Under the pieces are notes generated by a model. The model did no database searches, was not told where the DNA came from, and worked only from the letters and a program-made list of their open reading frames with translations. Shown piece by piece: positions 51,001-61,952 of a stretch of DNA of 64,000 nucleotides; positions within the stretch are counted from its first letter, which is position 1, and every line of letters starts with the position of its first letter. The stretch comes from Toxoplasma gondii ME49 (taxonomy: Eukaryota > Apicomplexa > Conoidasida > Eucoccidiorida > Sarcocystidae), in contig NC_031477.1 of NCBI RefSeq assembly GCF_000006565.2, forward strand, positions 2,140,043 through 2,204,042. The letters are read 5' to 3'. Position numbers and translations under genes: made by a program.

Positions 51001-54000
51001 GAGAGAAGCAGAAGTGGAGACAGGCGGAGACGAAGAGGAGGTCGAAGAGAAGGACGAAGACAACGAAGAGGAAGTCGACCCAGAGTAAGGACTATCTTCA
51101 CTCCCAGACCCCGCTGGGCATGTGATCTGGGAGTGAGGGGGAAACGTCTGTGTGAATAGTGTACCTCGACATCGGAACGCAGAAGAGGGGGGAAGTCCCG
51201 CCCGCGAGCGTTCAGACAAAGAATACACACAAGGTGAAGTTGTTGTTCCAGGCGAACCTTGAACAGACGAAGGGCATGCAGCATACAAGAGACCATTCGC
51301 ATTCTGGAGCTGCGCCTCAGGGCAGAGAGAAGCAGAGGGCACAGACACAGGAGGAGAAGCGTTCGCCGGGCAGGGAGCAGACGGCGAAGCTGCAGGACAA
51401 CCCCCGAAGGCGGAAGAGGGGAGGGAACTGTGTTGCATTGACAGGTGATGGGGGGAAGAAGGCGAAGCAGAAGCCAAGTGAACTTGACAAGGCGTCCCCA
51501 GCCAGGCAGGCGCTGTGATTCTGTCTCGCGCTGCAAGGAAGCAAGTGAACTGTCCATCTCTCTCATCCAGGTGGCGAGCCGCGTTTTCTCCGTCCCCTGC
51601 GAAGCCAAGGGGGCCCGCGTGCAAGCTCGCACCCTGAACAGGCGCCCCGGACTTGCGAGCTTCGGTTTCCAACTGGGTCGACGACACACCAGAGGACTCG
51701 GCAGAGAGTCCAGACGAGGACGGAGCAGACGGCGACGAACAGGGAATCACCCGAGACGCGCCGGATCCTCCTGTCGCTCCAAGAAAGGCAGGAGGCGCTC
51801 CGGTCGCGAAAAGACAGCTCCCTCCGGGGTGCGGAGAGACGGAGGACGACGAAGGACTCCTTGACGGCAAAGGCGCGGATGCAGACGCATGTGCGTAAAG
51901 ATGGAGACAGAGACGTCCGCTTGCGGATCCGGCCTTATCTCCCTGTCGAGACTGTTCTTCGCTTTCTTCACCTGCCATCGCCTCCTTCCCTGAACTGGAG
52001 CACTCGATGCTTCCACCCCTTTCCTTGTCTCCAGTTTGTTCTCCTCCCTCTGCTAGGCTCTGTAGTCGGGGCTCGCCTGCTTCACCGAGATGGCAAGTGG
52101 CAGAAGACACTCGCAGACGCTTGGACCGTCTGCTTCGGAGAGTGAAAGGGACCCCCAGAGTTTCCTGTCGCACACACCGTGGATCGCTTTCGCGGTCCTC
52201 CGCTGCGGTCTCGCTGCCGCAAGCTGGTCTTCTCTTCCCTCGTTCCTCGCCTGGACTAGGATGCATGCCATCGCAACTCTGGCCCTGGGCACGAGAGGGA
52301 GAGGAGCAGCTCTGGAAAGAAGTGCAGAACGACAGAGGGTCGGAGGCGTCTTCCCATGCTCGTGGAAGGTTTTCGTTTCGCCCATCTGCGGCTCCGCAAT
52401 CGAGACCTTTTACTCTGTTCCCAACTGGCCACTGCGAAGCGGCGGGGAGGGAAGAATGATTCGTGACTGAAGGCGACTCAGGGGAAGAGCGCGCGTCGCC
52501 CTGTGCCCCTTCTTCGCGTTCTTTGGCCCAGAAGAAGGCTTCGCTTTTGGTGCGTTCGCGAGCCTCTGCTGTATCTGGAAATTCCGCTGCTCTCTTTCGG
52601 CACCCTGCGACCAGGCAGTGCGGGCCCCGCGCGCCTTCACCTCTTGCTTTCTCGTCCGGAAATGCTCGGGCGCGAGTCTCCATGCTGACTTCGTTTTGCC
52701 CCTCCTCCGGCTGCGTTTTTACGAATAAAACGCGGCTGATGCACGACGCTAGGTCATGCGAAGAAGACAAAGATCCGAGACGTGACTTGTCGTCTTCCTC
52801 TCGTTTGGCAAGGGTGCTTGAATGCTGCGAGGGCCCATCTCCGAGGCCTTTTTGTTCGCTTAGAAACGCCTTTCGGGTGTCTTCTCGCTCACCCGCCGCG
52901 GGAAGGTCGGAGTAGAACCCCCCCGTGTCTGTCGGCCGAGAGGGTTTACTTGCCTCTTCTCCACTCTCGCCTTCTTCACCTCTTTTTCCCTCCCTAACGG
53001 CACCGACACATAGACCTTCCGAGTCTCCTGTCTCCTCGCCTGTCCCCCTGGGGCTGCCGCACTCGCTTTGCTCAAGGCTGACCTCTGGCAAAGGCGTGGC
53101 TTCACACGCCGTCAGTCCTCCCTCGTTTCTGTCCTTTCTCCCTTGTCGCAAGGTTTGTTCTGCAGCGAGTGCCTCCTGGCAAGCTGCGTGCACGCCAGCC
53201 TCTCCACGTCGAGCCTCGTCGGGACCCGATATCAGGTGGGGACCGAGAGCTTCGCCGACTTGCGGGCCGCTGGCTGTCGGCTGGGGACCTTCCCCACGCG
53301 CGTCTCCTTCGCGGGCGAAAGACTGGACGCCCTCCCCGGGGGGCAGGGCAGAAGGGAGCGACACGGGAAAGGGAGAGGCAGGCACCGGGTGGCAAGGAAA
53401 CTGGGGAGAGTCAGGCGAGAGAGACTGGAGGGGAGGAAAAGCGTAGCCGTTCCGGAGGGTCCGAAGTGCTGCTGGGGCTAGGGGGAAAAGAGACTGTGGT
53501 TCGCCGGGAGCTCCAGAAGAACCCGGCAAGGCTCCAGAGTCACTGACGAGTCGAAAGGGGCCTTCTCGATGCGAAGAAGCAGATCCCGGCACGGAGTCTG
53601 TTGCGGCCCGGTTCTCGCCGGCGCTCCTCAGCTCCGCAGAGCCTCCAGCTGAGGCCTGCGTGGAATCTTGCGAAGGTGCCACACTGATCGGATTGTGCAT
53701 GTTGTCAAGGAACGGCGGAAACCCCGACTGCGGTCCAGTGCCCACTGAGGGGTGGCGGGGTGGCGGGACGCCCGCCAGGGACACCAACGGAGACATCGCT
53801 AGTTGGGCTCCAAGGCAGCCGGAGAAGTCTGTCGGATGCTGAGACAGCGGGCACATAGGCACCGGAGACGAAAGTGCGGACGGGGGCGGCAGCGAGGGAA
53901 AGCCAGCGACGGAGAGAGGAAGCGGCGAAGGCGCCGGACCTGAGGGGGCGACTCCTGCAGATCCAGCTACTGCTGCGGCCCGCATGGCTGAAGGGAGAAA

Positions 54001-57000
54001 GCATGAATTCCAAGTTGCTTAAAAACTGACGTAAAGACAAGGCGTCGGGAGATAGAGGTGGAGGTCTAGACACAAGGGAAATGAAAAAAACGACCTGGAC
54101 AGAAGATGCAGGAGAAAGCAAGGAAAGGCCTCGCAAGACATGACAGTGGGAGAAACGGGAAACCAGGTCTGGAGAGGGACTGCTCGAGTTGAGGACCAAA
54201 AGGAGCAAAGCGATATTTGACCGAATGCAAGAGAGACAGCAAGAAGGAGGACAGCGACAAAGTGGCACCTGCCCCTCAAGAGCAGTCGCTGCACCGACAC
54301 GGGCCGTCCACTTCCCATATATAGTGGACAGTGCTGTGTTATAGACAGCTACGCGTTCCGCCAGACCAGCGAAGAAGGCGACCGAGAAGGCAGAATGGAT
54401 AAACGGAGACTCGTGAGAGAAGCCGAGTGCACGCATAGAGGAGAGAAAACGAAAGAAGGATGAGCACGAGTCGCCCAAAGTGTGGAAAGAGAACACCTGA
54501 CGAGAAGAAGGAGCGCGCGTGATAGACTCAGAACTTGTCAATGGGAGAGACATAAAATGTCTTACCGTGCTTGAAGTGCACAGCCAAGCGGTACCCTTCC
54601 GCGAGGCCAAAAATCTTGACCGGGAAATACTTCGCCACTCGCCTGCCATGCTGTGCCCAGCCAACAGACCACCGAAGCTAGGAGAGAGGGCGGAAGGAAG
54701 CGAAAGAAAACAAGTGAAAATGAGGGAGAGAGGCAGGTGGAACCTTCCCGTCTACACCGCATACGCTTCATCACTTTTTCGTAGCTGCCATCCGACACCT
54801 CAAAGTGGTAGTGTGGTATGAAAATGGATACACGTGGGCAGGCTCTTTCAGCCTCCCTTGAATTGCTTCCACCCGCTGTTTGATTCAGACTAGAGAAATA
54901 CGCAGTGTCACTATCGAAGACGCCTTATATTACGCAGTACTCGAAAAGTATCCCCCCAAACTCCGGTCACATCGCATGTGCATACATGTCTGTGATAAAA
55001 ATATGCATTTCTATTGATGCATATACATAAGCAGAAACACACACACACACACACTCGCAGCTAGATCGAGAACTCGATGGAACTGGAGAGAGAGCGTAGA
55101 CCCACTTGGGTGTCACCTAGAGATCCTTCTGAACAAATCATTTGGAGGCCCCGCGACTACACCGGGTTTGCCTTCGTCCTACCTGGTGTTTGTCGAAGTA
55201 GATTCCCGAGACTTTCGGGTACGTGACGGCTTGGCGAATGAGTTCGTCGACGACTCTAGTCCGCTCTCGCTTGTAGAGGTCCTTTGAGGCTCCACTTCTT
55301 AAGAGGTCGAGTTGCTCCAGCATCAGGCGGCCGTCGGTCCCCTCGGAGTCGAAAAAGAGACCCGCGGCGGTTCGCACGCCCGCCGACGGCGGCAGGCCCT
55401 CGGCACCGCGCAACACCGATGCGGGGTAGTACCCAGCGAAGAGATTTCCTGTGTCTTCGTTTCGCACATGCACAGACTCAACGAGACTTCTGGGGGGTTC
55501 GCTGGCCACTGGGGGCAGCGCGTGGCTGCCAGCCTCGCCGCTGTCGACAAAGACGGAAGGGCCTCGAGAAAGAGAAGGCGGATCGGCGTTTGGAAGCTCC
55601 GGAGAAGACGGCTGCTCCACGCTCGAGGAAGAAGCTGCACCAGGTGGCGGCAAAAGCGAAGCCGAAAGGGTATCTTTCAACCTGAAACCCTGGCTTGGAG
55701 GCGCGTCGAGAGGCGGCACAGGAAACGCAGTGTTTGCGGATGAAACGAGAGACGTAGACGTATTGTCTTCTGCCGACGGCCCCTCCGCTTGCGGGGGGTG
55801 AGACGCTGCAGGCGGGAGAGGCGGTGGGGAAGAACCGGGAAGGAGACACTTGGCAGAGACAGCGGAGCCAGATAAAGGATGAGGAAGGAGAGGCGCGGAC
55901 GAAGAGGAAGATGAAAGACGTGCTTCCCGATTCTGGGGACAAGCCGCCTGTTCGCCTGAGTCGTCAGCAGGAGGCGAAAGACCCGGAGCCTGGAGGTGGC
56001 CAGAGGGCGACGACTCCGAAGAAGGAAGCGGCAGAACTGCAGATGGACCTTGAGTGGAGAAATCTGGAGAAAGACAGGCAGCAAGGGCATTCGAGGGCCC
56101 CGGGATGGATCCGGCGGCCTCTGACCCATCGTCCGGACTCGTGTCTTTCTCCGATGCATGCGCGGGCGAATCGGTCGACAGGGAGTGGTGAAAGAGAGGC
56201 GAAAAAGAAGGGGATTGACTGAGGGGAAAGAGAGACGGAGAATACGGCGAAGCAGACAAGGAGACGTGGCGAGACGGTAGGTCTCTCGTGGACAGCAGGG
56301 GGAAAGGGACAGAAGAAAACGAAAGAGGAGACGGAGCGTCAACATACGCGCCGTACAGAGACGGGGCCTGCTGTGGAGATGGCTGGTCGTCCTGGGTGCG
56401 GTCTGCGGCCGGCCTCGCGTAGTGACAAAAAGCGGGATTGGAGGAAGACGCGACAGAAGACACGTGAAGGGGAGGCTCTTGGCCGTCAACGCCAGAGGCA
56501 CATGCAACATAGCCACTGGACGAATCGACGTAACCAGAAGAAGAACGGGTTAGGCCACTTGGTGCTGACTCAAGAGGAAGCTCATAGTTTGAACAAGCTG
56601 ACGAAGTCGAGGGATCGCCGTCCTTGCCAACCGAGCTGAGCTGGCGGGGGGATAGGCGCCGTCCTCCCATCGCGAGCAGAATCCTTTCTTGGTCCTCGCG
56701 ATTCAGTCCAGAGCCAGGGAGCGATGGTAAGGAGCAGGCGAATGGGCTGCGCGATGCGGAGTGTGAGGGAGAATGTGGAACAGCGTTCACACTCTCTCGG
56801 GAACCACGAGTGCCCCCGTTTTCACTAGGATCTGAAACCTTCTCATCATTGCCCTCTTCCACACGGTTGCCCCGCTGCTCATCGTCGTCTCTCTCTCGTT
56901 TTCGTCTCTCTGGTTTTTCTTCTTCTCGCCCATCTCCGCCGTTTCGGCCTCCACGAACAGCGTCTCCGCATCCCTCGGTGACCTCCCAGTCCGCTGCGAA

Positions 57001-57348
57001 GGCAACTCGCTGCGTGACATGGGAGGGAGAGAGAGCCAGCGCGGGTCGAGGAAAGGCGCTGACCGCGCTCGAGTGGTTAGGCGCCAGCGAAGCGTCGCTT
57101 GCTTCTGATTCCTCGTTTTCAAGGCATCTTCGACCCAAGAGACTCTGGTCACTGACAGAAGCAACCTCGCGACAAAAGCTCTCATCAAGGACTCTGGAAT
57201 CTTGCACTCTTCTTCCGTCGCCTGTCCAGAGCTGCTCCGGCACTCTCCACAGATGCATGGGTGGACCTTGGCAGGTGGAGGGCAAGGAAGGAGCGGGAGG
57301 AAGAGCAGACGAGCACGGCGACAGAGAAGGGGACGAGGGAAGTATCAT
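45093..57348 (-). CDS. Giant ApiAP2 transcription factor with three AP2 domains and a C-terminal ACDC domain
   Basis: The exons in transcript order are 57348-55183, 54677-54566, 53987-50523, 49987-48606, 48051 to 46588 (or to 46459), and 45575-45093, all in phase; about 3020-3070 residues. AP2-1 spans exons 1 and 2 (about residues 710-760: VSGIYFDKHQ, LRWSVGWAQ, AKYFPVKIFG). AP2-2 spans exons 3 and 4 (about 1883-1935: GIHFDKHSLRWKATWYD, AKYFPV, GYDQARRLAI). AP2-3 lies within exon 5 (about 2388-2440: GIWFDKKQLRWACTFTD, GARRLAVHARRR). The last exon codes the ACDC domain (AP2-coincident C-terminal), with LLTLERQAVRFLLLDLKNK and helical repeats to the end. The rest is Ser/Pro- and Glu-rich and presumably disordered. 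ApiAP2 proteins are the main sequence-specific transcription factors of apicomplexans, so a nuclear role is expected. The exon 5/6 junction is the least certain part, and a 93-base exon may lie between. Confidence 0.88.
55037..55054. repeat. (CA)n microsatellite in an ApiAP2 intron
   Basis: About nine CA units lie in the first intron of the ApiAP2 gene, about 130 bases inside the exon 1 donor. Confidence 0.9.
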
Positions 57349-58398
57349 TGCGTTTGCAGCTGTGTGGCGTGCCTACTCGGATTTGCAGTGAACCGCCTTT
57401 CAGGACGAGACAAAGAAGCAGACGCCGCAGTCAAGCTCACTGTTGGATCTGGACTCTGCTTGTTGTCAAGGGGCTCTCTGGCTTCCGCCTTCCAGAGGCG
57501 CTCTAGGACGTGAAGCCGAAGAGCGCTTCCTCCAACTCACACAGAGAGCGGAAACTATAGAGACCACTGCTTTTGCTCTTTCTCCTCCTGATCTCTGTCT
57601 TTGCGAGAGGACTGTCACGTGTGGGATACTCTCGCGTCCTCTGTGCTCAGCAGTTTCAGCCGCTTTACTGGCAGGCGCAACGGTGGGTATCTGTCGACAA
57701 ATGCCTAGGCTGTGCAGGCACAAAATAACTGCATCGATTCAAATTGGTCTGCAAGCGTGGCCGCCAAAACATCGCATGCACATGACTTCTGAGAAACGAA
57801 AATGCAATACCTCTGTCCTCGTGCGAATTCTGGGTTCAGGCCTCAGGAACTTGCCCAGGAACTCGATGGGCTCTGCCCAGATGTCAATGCAAACACAAAG
57901 GCGTGGAAACCCAACCTTTGATCAGAGGAAACACCCATGTGAGAAGGACAGCACAGACTTGTTCCAGAAATCATTTTCTGTTCTCCACAGCGAGACACAA
58001 CGATTTCGCGCGACTCATTCCTCAAAGATTGCCATCCATATCGTGAACCGCTTTCAGGTCCCCCCAACTGCCCCTCCATCTGACTTCTTGCGGAGGCTTC
58101 CGCGCTCGGACTTACATTTGGTGGAAATACAGACGTTTTTCGGAGCACCAGGAACAATCAGAGGAAGCAGAGACAAACGAAGAGAACGGACCTTTAATAG
58201 AGCATACAGATACGTCTGTGTAGACGATTTGCCGAAACATGACGCAGAGCGAGGCGTACCCGTTGGCAAGCCACCATAGGTCACGGCGACACTTTGTTTA
58301 GAGCACAGTTTCATCGATACCGAGTAGCATCTGAAGTTGTACAGAAAAGTTTCTTCGCCGGAGACGTAGATAAAATGACGGCTTGCGAGAAGCCACAC

Positions 58399-58440
<42 letters not shown>

Positions 58441-61400
58441 TTTAGGGTTTCAGATCCAGCTCGAGGATTTGCGTAACTTTCAAAATCGGGTATATAGCTG
58501 AAGAGGTCTACGCCGTCATGCTCAACAGACGGAGATCGGCGACGCTAACTGGAAAAGCGAGACGGAAATTATGTAGCGCTGGACTTGTCTCAGAGAGAAG
58601 GATGAGCAGGCGAAGAGGCACAGCGGCGAGGTTGAGACGGGTAAAGCCAAACAAGTGAACCCATTATTTCTCCTGGAGAATCGACTCAAAACCGCTTTCT
58701 TGGCTCGTTAAAGAGCGCCCTGCAGCTTCTTGGCGCAAGGCTGGGGATTCACGTTTTCCGGAACACCTTTGTGTGCACTGAACTGCATTTCCCGTTGCGC
58801 CTCCGAGAAGGGAGGCACTCGCTTGAAAAAAAGGGGTTGACAGGTCACTTGAGCAAAATGCGGAGTTTCTTGCGACTTCAGCCTTCAGAGAGACTGTGTT
58901 GTAGCGACTCAGTTTCAGTCTACTTGGTACGACAGATCTACCTGCGACATTCTCCGTCGCTCTGGTCCTCACTCCGATTCTGTTATCCGTACCGACTGGG
59001 CTCTGCTGGCGGCATGTTTCGCGAACAGAACCTGCCAAATCTGTTAGGGGCGGTTCTCTCAACTGTGGAACTATCGTCGCTATTTCTCGCCCACAAGCGC
59101 CTCCAGTCGGGCTTCCTGCTGAGACTTGAAAAATGATGGGAAGCTCAACGCCCACTCCTTTTGCCAAGCCTTTCCCTTCAACTGTCAAGTTTTCGCACTC
59201 GGCGGCGGTCAAAAGGGTGTGTCTCCCCAAATAAAACTGCAACTACCCCGCCAGATCCCTTTGGTCGACGGAGACATGTGCTTTCGGTGAACCGTTTTCT
59301 CTGAGGCACTTTTGATGAATCGCAAACCTGAGGCAAACCCGTCTCAGCGACATCCCGCGGCGCGCGGCAAGGTCGATCCCTTCACAGCTGCACGCAGGTG
59401 ACCTGCGTGAGCGGAGACGCTGCGCCGCTTTGAGCTTTCCTCGATCCATGTAAGGCGCCTTCTTCAGGTTTCCTTCCCCATTCACCGTCCAGAAGTTTGG
59501 TACGTGTTAGGGAAGGGCTCTAAGTCTCGCCGGAACAGGAAGAGCCGGTACAGAGCGCAGAAACGGGAAGAAGGCTGCCCAAGACAACGGGCACATATCG
59601 GCAGTCTAACGGTCCTTTCTCGCCGGCTGGTCGTCTCGAAAATATCCGAGCGCAGAGACGAAAAAAGACCCAGCCAGATGACGCAAAGAAGAGACGTGCT
59701 TCTAGGAGCACCAAACGATGCACTAACTCATTTCTGGCGCGCGCATCTCGTGGATCTCAGGATTCCTTCCAGACTTTCCCTCGGTGCTCGCCCCATTGCG
59801 CCCCTCCTTGTCCCACAATATTCTGTGGAAACTGTACGGGCTTACTCCTGCTGCGTCTGTTTGCATCCACACACCTCAGTGAACGACCTCAGCTCGGGGG
59901 CCCCGCCACAGTGGCGTCTGCACGTCATCGCCGAGCGAGGCGGGTCCGGGAAGGTGACCTCGCGGAAACGAAGGCGGGAATATCGCGCGTAGTGCTTCAT
60001 TTTCCAGAGGGCAGACTTTCGAGATAGAACGATTCTTGTTCACATCCTTGCGAAAGCTCAGCTGGTTCGAAAGGTCCCAAGGCGCCGCCCCAACTGTTGT
60101 GTAACCCCACCTATTTGACACGACACTCGCATCCACACCAAGAGCTAGTCGGTCGTCAGGAACGGCAGTTCTAGCTGAAAGGGAAACTCACTCCATCCCC
60201 GCAGAAGAATGGCAGATCTTCTCACAATCGTACAAACCTGAGGGCGTCCAGTGCGTGCGTTTCTAAGCACAAAGCATCCCGTGTGAACACGGGATGTAGA
60301 GAGGAGCTACGAAGGCGGGTCACGGCTTCACAACCACACAGATTCCGAGAGTATTCCGAGAATTGGGGGAAAACGAGAGAGACGATGTGACGGTCACAGG
60401 GATAGAACGTTCGGAAGATTGGTTCATACGAATGTTGGAATGAACTACAATGAAGAGCGAAAGTAAGCGACGCTTCTCGTCGAGACTGTCGCCTCTATAG
60501 ACGTGCACGACTCACCGACGGGCGTCGCATAGAGCGAACAGATGCGCTTTGTTGCATTCGCGCCCATTCAAAAGAACACGATTGTCTCTTATGGTAAGCA
60601 GTGAGTATCTCCATTCGGTCGCTAACGAAGTCGAACTTTCGATGGGCATGCCACAACTCTGTCGATTACCGCTGCTTGCATGTCTTTTACGCGCACTGGT
60701 CTGCCCACTTTGTTGCCGTTTCGATTCCCGGACAGAGGGAGAGGGACCCGATCTTCCTACTCATTAATCGTTGACTCCTTTGCCGCAGATGGCTTCCAGG
60801 AAATTGCCAATAGAGCTTTTTCTGTATCGATTTAACGTGCGGCAGCTCCTGTCGAGTAGCTGCTGCATCTGTGGGCGCTGTCACAGGGTGCCGAATTTTG
60901 CGGAGTCCGTTAGCTGGAGTCGATTCCTGCCATTTCCATATTTTCTCTCCGCCCAACACTGTGCTTTTCCCCAACCCGATTCTCGACCCTGACCACCCAG
61001 TAGAAGGAAGATGGCAGAGACAACACAGTTGAAGATATAGAACGCCTCAGACTTCCCTTCCTCGGTGGAGAAATGAAGCACACGCCGCTAAGAAGTTTTT
61101 CTGTAATGAGTGCGAGTCTTCTCTACGGCGATCAGAGATCGATGAATGCACTAAGTCATTTGTGCCAACAGGGTCGCAGACTACCCTGATGATCTTTGTT
61201 ACTTTCTCCTCAGAGCGTGGTTTTCGTAGATCGTCGGGATTTCGACACGCGTGCGTAACACCCGAGGCGCCACGTATAGCGGTGATCTGTGCTACGAGGT
61301 GCAGAATTTCTTGGTAAAGTGAAATACCCTCGACACGGAAAGTACACGATGCGGCTGCCCGAAAGTCAGCATCATTCGTTTTCTCGCTCCTCTGTCACTT

Positions 61401-61952
61401 TTCGCAGGGTGAATGTCGAGAAAGGAGTCTCAGAGGTTCTACTAGATTAAACTCTGGCGACACAAAGAACACGAACAATGCCATTCAGTCTCCCGAGCGG
61501 TCGACTCAGTAGCGACAGGCATACACGGATATATGCGTATATGTGTGCACTCGAGGCTGCGGTGCCTGTATAATCGTAGCATCTTCTGAGATTCTTTAGT
61601 CGAGAGGAAAAGGGAAAAACGGAATGGTTGACATCAACCGGAGAAACGGACGGGTCGACGCGCGTGGCGCGGGCAGAACGAATCAGAACGACGATGGGAA
61701 TAAAACTCTCGACTTGAAAAAAACCACTCGCACTACACAGCGTTTGTGAAGACAGAGGTTTTTGCCGCGTTTAGCTTTCTCCAGCTTCGTTAAAAATTTA
61801 AGTGATTGTGTCCTCATTCGTAATCCCCAACACTCTGTTCTTTCCTAACGTCTTTGCTGTGGCGGGTTCACGCCAATATGTCTCGACAGTTGCCCGATTT
61901 TCTCGGTTTCCGAGCAAACGACCAAATACCCGCGGAACGCGCGCGGTCTAAT
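57349..61952. other. ApiAP2 5' flank and downstream flank of the next gene
   Basis: About 4.6 kb lies between two minus-strand genes. The left part should be 5' UTR and promoter of the ApiAP2 gene, and the right part the 3' UTR of the gene ending at 61953. A 278-codon plus ORF (57443-58279) and a 192-codon minus ORF (58664-59242) are open but show no domain, and I treat them as chance. One long TA repeat is present. No RNA gene is recognised. Confidence 0.5.
58402..58437. repeat. (TA)n microsatellite
   Basis: Eighteen or so perfect AT/TA units, the longest dinucleotide tract in the window, in the 5' flank of the ApiAP2 gene. Confidence 0.95.

Noticed and set aside
50583..51689. 368-codon minus ORF in another frame of ApiAP2 exon 3
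   Set aside because: Leu/Arg-rich shadow of a Ser/Pro-rich coding frame.
57443..58279. 278-codon plus-strand ORF upstream of the ApiAP2 gene
   Set aside because: No domain, mixed composition and no clear codon bias; it overlaps the likely 5' UTR and promoter of the opposite-strand gene.
58664..59242. 192-codon minus-strand ORF
   Set aside because: No recognisable domain or in-phase splice link to the ApiAP2 exon 1; probably chance in the 5' flank.
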